From contig JADJQP010000006.1 of assembly GCA_016712665.1 (NCBI GenBank), forward strand, positions 85,670 to 149,669: a DNA stretch of 64,000 bases. The letters run 5' to 3'. A program made the position numbers and the translations under genes. This document shows, one piece after another, positions 18,098 through 27,123 of the stretch. Source of the DNA: Bacteroidota bacterium. Lineage in GTDB: Bacteria; Bacteroidota; Bacteroidia; Chitinophagales; Chitinophagaceae. The notes under the pieces were generated by a model that was not told the DNA's origin, did not search any database, and worked only from the letters and a program-made list of their open reading frames with translations. The stretch's first letter is position 1. Every line of letters starts with the position of its first letter.

Positions 18098-18775
18098 ATG
18101 AAAAACAAAATAATATCTCTCATCTTCATCATACTTTATGCGTTGAACACCAACGCACAAATTTCAAGGCAAGCAAAAATAACGAACGTAAATCGGATTG
18201 AAAAAGCATCCCGTTACAAAATACCTGAAAGCCTTGTCTACGTCATTCCTTATAGCGAATACGCTCACGCAAAATATACCGGAAGAATCAATCGTCAAAC
18301 CTCAGACACAATAATGATGCGTGATTTGCAATATGATTTTAATTGGACTTTGGCCAAACTCTCCGAGGATCGATTTTCTTTTGTGGGACCAGAAGAAGTT
18401 ACCGCCGTGAAGCAAGTGTATATCTGCAAGCCACAAGGACCAATAGTAAATCCATCTGATCAAAACTTAAAACAATGGGATTATGCCGCATTATGTCTTT
18501 CAGACGGACATATCATTTATGTGCAAATTAATGCGCCCTTTCGGCTTAATAAAAACAGTACCAACGGTAGCGGATACTTGCAATTTTATGAATATTATGA
18601 TAAAGGAAGGTTTCATACTATTCAAGTATCGTGGGATGTGTATATGCAAAAATGGATTGCCAATAAAGAGGCCTATGAAACAAATGCCTATCTAAAAAAT
18701 GGAGCTACGATTGAAGCCATTTATAGCTATTACGATTTAACAACTGAATTTTTTGACCATACAAAAACCAAATAA
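18098..18775 (+). CDS. Secreted protein of unknown function in the toxin-like operon
   Basis: 225 aa with signal peptide MKNKIISLIFIILYALNTNAQ. The mature region is mixed alpha/beta with many aromatic residues (YVIPYSEYAHAKYTGR, YLQFYEYYDKGRFH, IEAIYSYYDLTTEFF) and two Cys that could pair. I do not recognise a family. It begins 27 bp after the second aegerolysin-like gene and is followed 24 bp later by another secreted protein, so it is probably co-transcribed. A role as chaperone, immunity or accessory subunit is conjecture. Confidence 0.62.
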   Translation: MKNKIISLIFIILYALNTNAQISRQAKITNVNRIEKASRYKIPESLVYVIPYSEYAHAKYTGRINRQTSDTIMMRDLQYDFNWTLAKLSEDRFSFVGPEEVTAVKQVYICKPQGPIVNPSDQNLKQWDYAALCLSDGHIIYVQINAPFRLNKNSTNGSGYLQFYEYYDKGRFHTIQVSWDVYMQKWIANKEAYETNAYLKNGATIEAIYSYYDLTTEFFDHTKTK

Positions 18776-18799
18776 AATAAACCCACTAAATTAGCGAAC

Positions 18800-19834
18800 A
18801 TGAAAAAACTAATTATTATTTTCTTAATCCTCTTTATTGCTTCTCAATTTTCAAATGCACAAACCGAAACTCCACCAAAACGAACAGGTCAAAAAACGGT
18901 TGAAGGCTCAAAAAAAATCAATGACAAAACAAAAGAATACAGCGAAACAAGTCTTGAAGCCTCCGAAAATATTAAACAATCTGCAGATAATTTAAAATCG
19001 GTAGCCAACAACCTCAAAGGAGTCGTGATGATTTTTGAACCTATTACCAAATGGCACTTTTTTAAGAAAAAAGAAAATAAACTTGGGCAGGAAAAGCAAA
19101 GCAGACAAGCCGCTCAAAGCGACTATAATCCAAACAATAGCGAAACACCACCGCCGCCACCACCTAATGATTACAATAATTACAGCAATGAGGGGGGAAA
19201 TTCAAATCAAAACAATACAAATAGTGGTGCAAATAATAGCAATAATCAATCAAACAATTTTGGCACACCCGAAAACAGCAATTACAATGAAGACGGCACG
19301 CTCAATTGTGGCCACCAAAAAAATGGGCAATATGGGAATTGTATCGATTTGTTGCAAGGCACTGTTGTTGGCATGGGTGAAGCCGCTGAAAACCCATCAA
19401 AAATTGATTTAATTTTCTTTGCTCAATATGATGGTCTTTCTTATTCTTTGTACTCCCCTTACGAAGCGGCTAATGGACTTAACGAAGGCAATTGGGGTGG
19501 CGTAGGTGCTTGGAGAGACAGAAACGAAACTGAAATTGCACAAACCAAATTGACGATTGGACAATTTGAAAAAATTCAAACCAATACCCAATTACTGAAT
19601 GTGCTAAAAAATACCAACGGCTATTCGGGATATTTTTATACACCAAACAAAATGGATGGCAGGGTATTTGCCGTAAAATTAATGCAAGACAAAAGGGAGC
19701 TCAATGCCTTATTGGCAGTGTATAAACAATATGGCGGTGGCGGAGGCAATGGCTATTTAAAAATAAAAATTAAAGTGCAGGCAATAGACAATAATCGGGA
19801 TGGCTATGTGGATGAAAATGCTTATAATAGATGA
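18800..19834 (+). CDS. Secreted protein with coiled coil, Asn-rich linker and EF-hand-like end
   Basis: 344 aa: signal peptide (to SNAQ), then a helical stretch (residues ~25-75, ETSLEASENIKQSADNLKS) typical of a coiled coil. A Pro run (PPPPPP) and a long Asn/Ser/Gly-rich disordered segment (~120-160) lead to a globular C-terminal domain (~165-330). The last 15 residues contain DNNRDGYVDENAY, which fits the DxNxDGxxD calcium-loop pattern. No family recognised. It is the last gene of the operon; 145 bp without a gene separate it from the GH9 gene. Confidence 0.62.
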   Translation: MKKLIIIFLILFIASQFSNAQTETPPKRTGQKTVEGSKKINDKTKEYSETSLEASENIKQSADNLKSVANNLKGVVMIFEPITKWHFFKKKENKLGQEKQSRQAAQSDYNPNNSETPPPPPPNDYNNYSNEGGNSNQNNTNSGANNSNNQSNNFGTPENSNYNEDGTLNCGHQKNGQYGNCIDLLQGTVVGMGEAAENPSKIDLIFFAQYDGLSYSLYSPYEAANGLNEGNWGGVGAWRDRNETEIAQTKLTIGQFEKIQTNTQLLNVLKNTNGYSGYFYTPNKMDGRVFAVKLMQDKRELNALLAVYKQYGGGGGNGYLKIKIKVQAIDNNRDGYVDENAYNR

Positions 19835-19979
19835 GGCATTTAAATAAACCCCATTTAAACCATGGATAATCATTGCGAAATATTGTTAACCCTCGTGAAA
19901 TATTCATTGACGAATCATGGATCAAATAAATAGAACCCTTAACCACAAAAAATTACCTTTACTTCTAAAAAAACAAGTG

Positions 19980-22588
19980 ATGAAATATATTAATTCCATT
20001 TTCTTTTTTTTCCTATCTCTAAATGTATTTGCATTGGATGGCAACCATACACCTTTGATGATGGTTGATCAATTTGGATACAAAGAAATTTCAAAAAAAA
20101 TATGCATTATCGGTAGTCCTCAATCCGGATACGATTTTACGATTCCTGCTTCGGGTTATATCCCCGGCGCCACTTTGCAATTAAAAAATAGCACAGATAA
20201 TACTGTGGTATTTAGTGGCGCACCTACCGTATGGAATGCTGGAGGTACTCATAACCATAGTGGAAATAAAATATGGCACTTCGACTTTTCGGCATTTACT
20301 TCACCTGGCAACTATTATGTGTACGACCCAAGTAATAATACCAGAACCTATCCTTTTACGATTCACAACCAAGTGTACGACACCCTATTTATTAAAGCGC
20401 AAAGGTTTTATTATCATCAACGTTGCGGCATCGCAAAAACTGCAGGTAATGCGGGAGCCAACTATGCCGACGCTATATGCCATAATGGTGCAAACCAAGA
20501 TGCTCATTGTCGCGCAGCATGGGATGTAAATAATCCAGCACTTGAAAAAGATATGAGTGGTGGTTGGCATGATGCAGGCGATTACAATAAATATGTAACG
20601 TATGCAAGTAGAGCCTTAGAATACTTATTGACCGCCTACGAACAAAACCCATTAGTATTTGGCGATAATAATAATATTCCAGAAAGTGGTAATGGTGTGC
20701 CTGATATCATCGATGAAATAAAATGGGAATTGGACTGGCTTCTCAAAATGCAGGAGAATGCTGCCGGCGCAAATCAAGGTGCTGTGTATTATAAAACCTC
20801 TGTACAATGTTTCGAAAATACAGCTTCACCTCCGTCTGCAGATGCAAATGTGCGGGTGTATGGTGGCATTTCACAATCGGCTACAAGATGTTTTGCCAAG
20901 ACCATGGCCCATGCCTGTTTGGTGATGAAAAAAATTCCGAATGCCAACGCTTATGCCAATACACTAATAACCTCGTATGCCGCAAATCTTTTGTCAAAAG
21001 CAGAACTTGCCTGGACCTGGTTACTAGCAAACCCTTCACCCTCTCTATACAACAACCTAGGATTTGGAGCAGGTAACGGTACCTGTAATGGCGGCACAAC
21101 GGCTACTGCGATAGATGAAGATTACGATGCCTCATTTCAAGCTCCGGCCTTTTACATGCAAATTACCGAACGAGTGTTAGCATCAGTATACTTATATGCG
21201 GCGACCAATACCCTCGCCTACAAATCTTACTTTGATGCAAACTATGCCAATACGCATCCCATTTTATGGTCTTTTTGGACACCACATGAACAGCGAACAC
21301 AAGACGCCTTGCTATACTACACTTCCTTACCTGTAGCGGAATCACCTGCCGGTGTAAGTCCTACTCCTGCTGTTGTTGCAGATATAAAATCATCCGCAAT
21401 ATTAGGCGCGTATACAAATACAGGAAGCCCCTACTCTTTTGCCAATCTATATAATGGTGCAAGTGGCAATCCCATTCCCAACAACCCTTATTTCGCGTAT
21501 TTGCAAGCTGCAGATTACACTTTCAATAGCAATGAACCCATGTGCAATTTTGGCAATTTGTATTTTGGAATGAAAAATCACAATACCGATCCATCTCATA
21601 ACACGCAGTATGAAAATAATGCGCCGCATTTTTTACATTATATTCATGGTGTCAATCCAACAAATTGGGCTTTTGTAAGTAATGCTTCTAGTCTTGGTGC
21701 CGAAAATTCCTTGGGTGAAATTTACCATGGTTGGTTTAAGCATGGCTCCATTTGGGACTGGGATACCAACGATGATATGATTGCAGATCAAGTGCCGTAT
21801 AAAGGACCGCCCCCTATGTTTGTACCTACAGGAGTTTGCAAAGATTTATTGAATGGCAACGGCGGAGAAGGTGTTCCTGCTTCTTTTCCCTTGTATCTTC
21901 AAAGTGGGGGCAACGACCCTATCATGAAAAATACAGACTGTTCAATAATAGCAACTACCTCTCCTCTTTTAAAATGAATGAAGTAGGATTATATGTACAA
22001 GGTGCTTATATCCGATTACTCTCCAATCAAGTGAGTAACAATACTCCGGTAATATCTTTGCCCATAAGTTCGTTGGGTCTAACTGCATCCTCAAATAATG
22101 ATAGAGAGGTTTCATTAAACTGGACGACCTTCTCCGAATTAAATTGCAAGGAATTTTGGATTCAAAAAAGTAGCAATGGCTCCGACTACCTCACATTGCA
22201 GGTAGTGAGCAGTAAAGCAAATCACGGCAATAGTGAACAGGATTTACATTATGCGGTTAAGGATACAAATCCGTTTTCGGGACATAATTATTATCGCTTA
22301 CAGCAATTTGATTTAGACGGAAATAGTCATTTCAGTAATGTGATAGACTATATTTGGAAAAATCAGATTCAGGTGAGTATCTATCCAAATCCTGTGAGCG
22401 ATTTACTAGAAATAATAATTCAAGAATTGCCTATTGGAAATATTACCATTCAAATAACGGATATGAGCGGAAATGAGGTATTCCAAAACACTATAGTGTC
22501 GCATCAAAGCCAGCAGCATCAAACCATCTCTCTAAAACATCTGGCAACCGGACTGTACACCCTGCAAGTATTATCGAATCAAAAATAG
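19980..22588 (+). CDS. GH9 glycanase with CelD_N domain and T9SS sorting domain, frameshifted
   Basis: Secreted glycoside hydrolase family 9 enzyme (cellulase/glucanase class) of about 869 aa. A signal peptide (MKYINSIFFFFLSLNVFA) is followed by an Ig-like CelD_N domain (DQFGYKEISKKICIIG) and an (alpha/alpha)6 catalytic domain with GGWHDAGDYNKYV. The likely catalytic acid Glu is in FKMNEVGLYVQGAY. A C-terminal T9SS type A domain carries the motif SIYPNPVSD. The Glu-containing part and the sorting domain are in another frame from 21836 on. One extra A in the AA at 21944-21945 joins DCS to NNSNYLS and restores both. Read literally, the first part lacks the catalytic Glu and the export signal. 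I chose the ATG at 19980 for the signal peptide. Confidence 0.85.
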
Positions 22589-22736
22589 TTTATAACGCTG
22601 CTATTAAGAAAGATAATTTATAGGCAAGATTGGGAACAGATTAATTCGAAGTGAAAGCCACTGTCAAAAAATTTACTTCTAGATCAAGACCTTGGGGCAA
22701 ATGCCACTTCGCGCTATAATCACGCGAGTCATTTCT

Positions 22737-23504
22737 TTATGCAACTCCAAACAATTCCTGTGCATTTTCAGTAGTAATATTTTCCACTTCCTCTAAGTCG
22801 ACTCCCTTGAGTTCGGCTAGCTTTTGCGCCACCAAAGTTACATAAGCACTCTCATTTCTTTTGCCTCGATGTGGCACCGGAGTGAGATATGGGGCGTCGG
22901 TTTCAAGTACGATATGTTTCAGGTCAATATGCTGCACCACTTCCTGCAAGCCGGCATTTTTATAAGTTAAAACGCCACCAATTCCTAAATAAAATCCCAT
23001 ATCTGTAATTTGTTTTGCCGTTTCTAGGCTACCACTAAAGCAATGAAATACGCCTCTAACACCTCGAGACTGAAATTCTTTTACAATATCAATAGTGTCT
23101 TTGGTAGATTCGCGTGTGTGAATTACAATGGGCAAGTTGTATTGGAGTGACCATTCAATTTGTGTTCTGAAAGCTGATTTCTGTTCATGTACAAATGTCT
23201 TGTCCCAATAATAATCGAGCCCTATTTCACCCACCGCGGCAAACTTTCTTTGGCTTAGCCATTGCTCCACAATTTTCAATTCATCAGCAACATGCTCCTT
23301 TACATAACAAGGATGTAAACCCATCATGGCAAAACAATGATCAGGAAATTCTTTTTCTACTGCAAACATCCCTTCTATGGTAGTAGAATCGCAATTGGGT
23401 AAATACATTTTTTCGACACCTTCATTGATTGCAGTTTGAATCATGGCAGTTCTGTCACTATCAAATTTTTCATCGTAAATATGGGTGTGGGTGTCTATAT
23501 ACAT
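22737..23504 (-). CDS. TatD-family metal-dependent hydrolase/DNase
   Basis: 255 aa, the usual TatD/YcfH length. Metal ligands are visible as the N-terminal DTHTHIYD, the Glu in AVGEIGLDYYWD, His in LPIVIHTRES, His in GVFHCFSGS, and Asp in VLETDAPYL. TatD proteins are cytosolic 3'-5' DNases/hydrolases in nucleic acid quality control. It is transcribed alone or after the nucleotidyltransferase gene 35 bp upstream. Confidence 0.94.
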   Translation of the reverse strand: MYIDTHTHIYDEKFDSDRTAMIQTAINEGVEKMYLPNCDSTTIEGMFAVEKEFPDHCFAMMGLHPCYVKEHVADELKIVEQWLSQRKFAAVGEIGLDYYWDKTFVHEQKSAFRTQIEWSLQYNLPIVIHTRESTKDTIDIVKEFQSRGVRGVFHCFSGSLETAKQITDMGFYLGIGGVLTYKNAGLQEVVQHIDLKHIVLETDAPYLTPVPHRGKRNESAYVTLVAQKLAELKGVDLEEVENITTENAQELFGVA

Positions 23505-23539
23505 ATGGAGGTAATTTTGTTGTGCGCAATTAGCACTAT

Positions 23540-23992
23540 TTATTCTAGATTTTCCAAATCATACATGTCCTTTACTCTTCCTGATTCACGCTTATTCCTC
23601 TTTAAATCATTTAAGTGTATAATACGCATTGGAATTTCTTCAAAAATGGTCTCGATAGAATTTTCATACACTTCCTCGAAATCTAGTAAACTAATCCTTT
23701 TGATAATATCAATGGAAACAGGTGGCCTGCCAAATGAAAACACATCAATTGCCTCATTGTGTAAAAAGTTAAATTCTGTCATATCAAATAGGGCTAACCC
23801 AAATCTAGTATACGCATCCTTCAAACAATTATAGTTCGTAGATGACACCTCAACAAATAGGTCCAAATCGCCGGTAGTTCTTGAAAATCCATGATAAATA
23901 ACTGAATAGCCCCCAATCAGCACATATTTTACCTTTGCCTGATTTAATGCAATAATAAAATCTTTAAAATCATCGTTAAAAATATTACCCAT
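23540..23992 (-). CDS. Nucleotidyltransferase (DUF6036/MNT-like)
   Basis: 150 aa with a polymerase-beta-like nucleotidyltransferase motif: YVLIGGYSVIYHGFSRTTGDLDLFV gives the GG(Y)S and DxD (DLDL) signature near residues 22-46. A third acidic residue probably lies in VSIDIIKRI. Proteins of this size often work as one half of toxin-antitoxin or defence modules by nucleotidylating a partner. It overlaps by 8 bp with a small gene upstream, forming a two-gene unit, but no HEPN partner is recognisable. Confidence 0.8.
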   Translation of the reverse strand: MGNIFNDDFKDFIIALNQAKVKYVLIGGYSVIYHGFSRTTGDLDLFVEVSSTNYNCLKDAYTRFGLALFDMTEFNFLHNEAIDVFSFGRPPVSIDIIKRISLLDFEEVYENSIETIFEEIPMRIIHLNDLKRNKRESGRVKDMYDLENLE

Positions 23993-24185
23993 TTAATTTC
24001 CTTGTCGAAAAAACGGTTTTATCCATTTTAGGTGCTTGATGTAAAGGGTAATTAAATGCTACACTCTGCAGGTAGGCAAATGCTTCCTGTTTTTCAAAAA
24101 CGGAAACGTTTTTATAAGGAGCGCTGTCTTTTTTTTGTTCAAAAATTTTACTTGTATGAAATGTAGTTCGATCTAATAAAAGCAT
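23985..24185 (-). CDS. Small protein upstream of nucleotidyltransferase
   Basis: 66 aa, charged and without signal or TM segment. It overlaps the start of the nucleotidyltransferase gene by 8 bp, which supports its being real and co-translated. Family unknown. By position it could be the partner of the nucleotidyltransferase in a toxin-antitoxin-like pair; this is inference only. Confidence 0.55.
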   Translation of the reverse strand: MLLLDRTTFHTSKIFEQKKDSAPYKNVSVFEKQEAFAYLQSVAFNYPLHQAPKMDKTVFSTRKLNG

Positions 24186-24213
24186 AGTGCAAAGTTATAA
24201 TATTTTAGGCAAG

Positions 24214-24843
24214 CTATAAATTAATCTTCTTAAAATTCCATAGTTGTTTGGTACAAAAATGCAAAAAGTTAGGTAAGGTATACTCAAGTCGTTGCCATGC
24301 TTTTTCGCTATCGTGAAAAACAATAATGGAACCGGGCTTTGTGGTTTGCATTACATTATTAAGACATTGTTCTGCGCTTAATGTAATATCAAAATCACCG
24401 CTCAATACATCCCACATAATAATTTTCATTTTAGGAAATAGCTTCTCAATGCCGATAGCCTGCGCATAGGTGATCCGTCCATAGGGCGGTCTGAAAATAT
24501 TACTCCGAATTACCTGATTTGCCTTTCCAATATTTTTAAAGTAATGAAAATTATTTGATTTCCATCCATTCAGATGATTGTAGGTATGATTTCCGACTGC
24601 ATGTCCTTCGTCTAAAATTCTTTGATAGATTTCGGGATACTCCTCCACATTTTTTCCGATGCAAAAGAACGTAGCCTTTGCATTATACGCCTTTAACTGA
24701 TCCAATACAAAAGGAGTAACTGTCGGATGTGGGCCATCATCAAAGGTCAGATATACACTATTGGCATGATCGTTAATATGCCATATACATCTATTGTAAA
24801 TCGCCTTCAGCAGTACAGCGGTTTTTATTAAGTAATTTCTCAT
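24214..24843 (-). CDS. Polysaccharide deacetylase (NodB domain)
   Basis: 209-aa carbohydrate esterase family 4 protein. The NodB motifs are clear: YLTFDDGPHPTVTP (catalytic and metal Asp), HTYNH (metal His pair; normally HxxxH), RPPYGR, and IIVFHDSE near the end. It removes N-acetyl groups from peptidoglycan or exopolysaccharide. There is a short hydrophobic N-terminus but no strong signal peptide. Its start overlaps the stop of the M28-like gene (ATGA), so the two are coupled. Confidence 0.92.
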   Translation of the reverse strand: MRNYLIKTAVLLKAIYNRCIWHINDHANSVYLTFDDGPHPTVTPFVLDQLKAYNAKATFFCIGKNVEEYPEIYQRILDEGHAVGNHTYNHLNGWKSNNFHYFKNIGKANQVIRSNIFRPPYGRITYAQAIGIEKLFPKMKIIMWDVLSGDFDITLSAEQCLNNVMQTTKPGSIIVFHDSEKAWQRLEYTLPNFLHFCTKQLWNFKKINL

Positions 24844-25613
24844 TGCTTGTACCGCGTTAAGGTTTCATAAATCATATTAACCACAGCAGACATCCTCTGA
24901 TAATCTAAGGTTTCATAAGTATCCACGTCATAATGATAATACTTATTTCTGTAAGGTCCGGTATTGGAAATGCTCACTGTAGGGTAACCCATTTTTACAT
25001 AGGCAGCCTGGGTTTTCTCCGAAAATTTCTTCCAGCTAAATAGAGGCTTAAAACTGACAACCTTCAATCCCTTTACATATTGCTTACAGTATCGTCGAAT
25101 TTGATTGGGAAAAAGGCCAGCCTGCTTCTCTAGGTACAAACTAATAAAATTGCCACGATGTCCATATAACCACTTAAAATAGTTTCGGGGATAATGCTGG
25201 GTATGGGGCACATCTGTAAAAAATCCAATTCCGTCGAGTGTCAACACCCCCAAAACCTTTATATTATTCTCCATCAAAGACCTTGCATGCATAAAATTTC
25301 CCCATTTTTCCGCACTTAGACTATCATAATCACATAAAGTAAAAGCCACCAGATCAATTCGAAAGGGTAAGTTCTTAATTTTGGAAAGCAAACGAGTCAA
25401 TTCAATCAACGCAGCTACCCCGCTCGCATTGGCATCCGCACCAGGTGTATTGCCTTGCACGTCATAATTGGCACCTACTATGATGCGATAACCGGTATCG
25501 GGACCCACCGAGGCTACCACATTCTTGAAAAGTACCCGTTCTATTTCATACTTCTGAAAAAAAACACGTTGGGTATACCGCAAAAAATTGGTCCGAATAT
25601 AATCTGCAGCACC
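24840..25613 (-). CDS. M28-fold peptidase-like protein, 5' truncated, degenerate active site
   Basis: The C-terminal ~258 aa of a zinc-peptidase-fold protein, beginning at GAADYIRTNF and ending YETLTRYKQ. The M28 frame is clear (IIVGANYDVQGNTPGADANASGVAALIEL, and late YYHYDVDTYETLDY). The usual first zinc His is Asn (GANYD), the bridging Asp of GA(D)DNASG is Ala, and the catalytic EE pair is replaced (LCDYDS). It therefore looks like a pseudo-enzyme with only the last ligands kept. Upstream of about 25613 the frame becomes antisense to gltX, so the natural N-terminus (signal and ~60 aa) is missing. A TTG at 25655 is not a credible start. Confidence 0.7.
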   Translation of the reverse strand, partial: GAADYIRTNFLRYTQRVFFQKYEIERVLFKNVVASVGPDTGYRIIVGANYDVQGNTPGADANASGVAALIELTRLLSKIKNLPFRIDLVAFTLCDYDSLSAEKWGNFMHARSLMENNIKVLGVLTLDGIGFFTDVPHTQHYPRNYFKWLYGHRGNFISLYLEKQAGLFPNQIRRYCKQYVKGLKVVSFKPLFSWKKFSEKTQAAYVKMGYPTVSISNTGPYRNKYYHYDVDTYETLDYQRMSAVVNMIYETLTRYKQ

Positions 25614-27088
25614 TAGGCGGTGTCCGAACCGCTCTCTATAGCTATTTATTTGCAAAAAAGAACAATGGGAAATTTATCTTACGGATTGAAGACACCGACC
25701 AAAATCGGTATGTGGCCGGAGCAGAACAATATATTATGAATTGTCTCGACTGGTGTGGCATTCAGCCCGACGAATCTCCACTACAAGGAGGACCGTATGT
25801 ACCGTATCGGCAAAGCGAACGAAAAGAAATGTATAAAAAGTATGCGCTGCAACTTGTTGAAAGTGGGCATGCATACTTGGCGTTTGACACCACAGAAGAG
25901 CTAGAACAAATGCGTCAACATAAAAAGTCGGCCACAAACCCGTCCCCGCAATACGATCATCAGGTTCGGAACCATATGAACAATTCACTACGATTACTTC
26001 CAGATGAAGTGAAAGCGTTGCTTGATGCGAATACACCCTATGTGGTCCGAATAAAAGTGCCTGAAAACGAATTTGTCAGTTTTGACGATATGATTCGGGG
26101 CCCTATTTGCAACGACAGCAATTTACTGGATGATAAGGTGATCTTAAAGGCGGACGGAATGCCTACGTACCATTTGGCTGTTGTAGTGGATGATTACTTA
26201 ATGAAAATTACTCATGCCTTTCGAGGCGAAGAATGGTTGCCTAGCGCTCCCATACATATTCTTTTGTGGAAATACCTAGGATGGGAACATGAAATGCCTC
26301 AGTGGGCTCATTTGCCCCTGATATTAAAACCTGATGGAAATGGAAAATTGAGCAAACGAGACGGCGATCGTCTTGGCTTCCCAATATATGCAATGGATTG
26401 GACCGATCCTACTTCGTTGGAAATTACCAAAGGATTTAAAGAGATAGGCTTTTTGCCCCAAGCCTTTATCAATATGCTAGCTATGTTGGGTTGGAGCAGT
26501 ACAGAGGCAAAAGAGATTTTTTCCAAGGAAGAGCTGATTGATAAATTTTCGATTGAACGGGTGCATAAAGCAGGTGCCAAATTTGATTATGAAAAAGCAA
26601 AGTGGTATAATCACGAATGGATCAAAAATACCTCCGCTCAAGAGTTGCTACCAGCAGTACAATTCATTCTAAAAGATGCTCAATTGGATGTTTCAGACGA
26701 GGCCTATTTACTGCAGGTTATTGCATTGGTGAAGGACAGGTGTACCTTGTTGAACGACTTTGTGATGCAGGCTTCCTTTTTCTTTATTACACCGAAAACG
26801 TTTGATACCGAGGCCGTTTTACAAAAATGGACAATTGAAAAGCAACAATTTTTTCTAGAATTATTGCCCCTATTTGAAGGGATTCCTACCTGGGACGCCA
26901 TTGCTATTGAATCGGTATTTAAAGAATTATCGATAGCAAAAAATATCAAAATAGGAGAATTACAAATGCCCTTTCGGGTAATGCTTGTTGGCGGCAAATA
27001 TGGCCCTGCCGTCTTTAACATTGCGGAAGCCATCGGAAAAGCGGAAACCATTGCACGTTGTAAGTTGATGCTGAATCTGATTCAATAA
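25610..27088 (+). CDS. gltX: Glutamyl-tRNA synthetase, 5' truncated
   Basis: Class I aminoacyl-tRNA synthetase charging tRNA-Glu. The homologous region begins abruptly at HLGGVRTALYSYLFAKK (the HIGH motif), continues with FILRIEDTDQNRYVAGAEQ, HLPLILKPDGNGKLSKRDGDRLGFP (KMSKS motif as KLSKR), and runs to a complete C-terminal anticodon-binding domain. About 15-18 residues (the VRFAPSPTG strand) and the start codon are missing. Upstream the frame is only antisense of the M28-like gene. The earliest possible start is a GTG at 25712, inside the domain, and is not credible. An essential gene should not lack this, so a mis-assembly or another copy elsewhere is likely. Confidence 0.9.
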   Translation, partial: HLGGVRTALYSYLFAKKNNGKFILRIEDTDQNRYVAGAEQYIMNCLDWCGIQPDESPLQGGPYVPYRQSERKEMYKKYALQLVESGHAYLAFDTTEELEQMRQHKKSATNPSPQYDHQVRNHMNNSLRLLPDEVKALLDANTPYVVRIKVPENEFVSFDDMIRGPICNDSNLLDDKVILKADGMPTYHLAVVVDDYLMKITHAFRGEEWLPSAPIHILLWKYLGWEHEMPQWAHLPLILKPDGNGKLSKRDGDRLGFPIYAMDWTDPTSLEITKGFKEIGFLPQAFINMLAMLGWSSTEAKEIFSKEELIDKFSIERVHKAGAKFDYEKAKWYNHEWIKNTSAQELLPAVQFILKDAQLDVSDEAYLLQVIALVKDRCTLLNDFVMQASFFFITPKTFDTEAVLQKWTIEKQQFFLELLPLFEGIPTWDAIAIESVFKELSIAKNIKIGELQMPFRVMLVGGKYGPAVFNIAEAIGKAETIARCKLMLNLIQ

Positions 27089-27123
27089 TTTCGACAGCAA
27101 TGACATGATTTGCCGACAACTAT

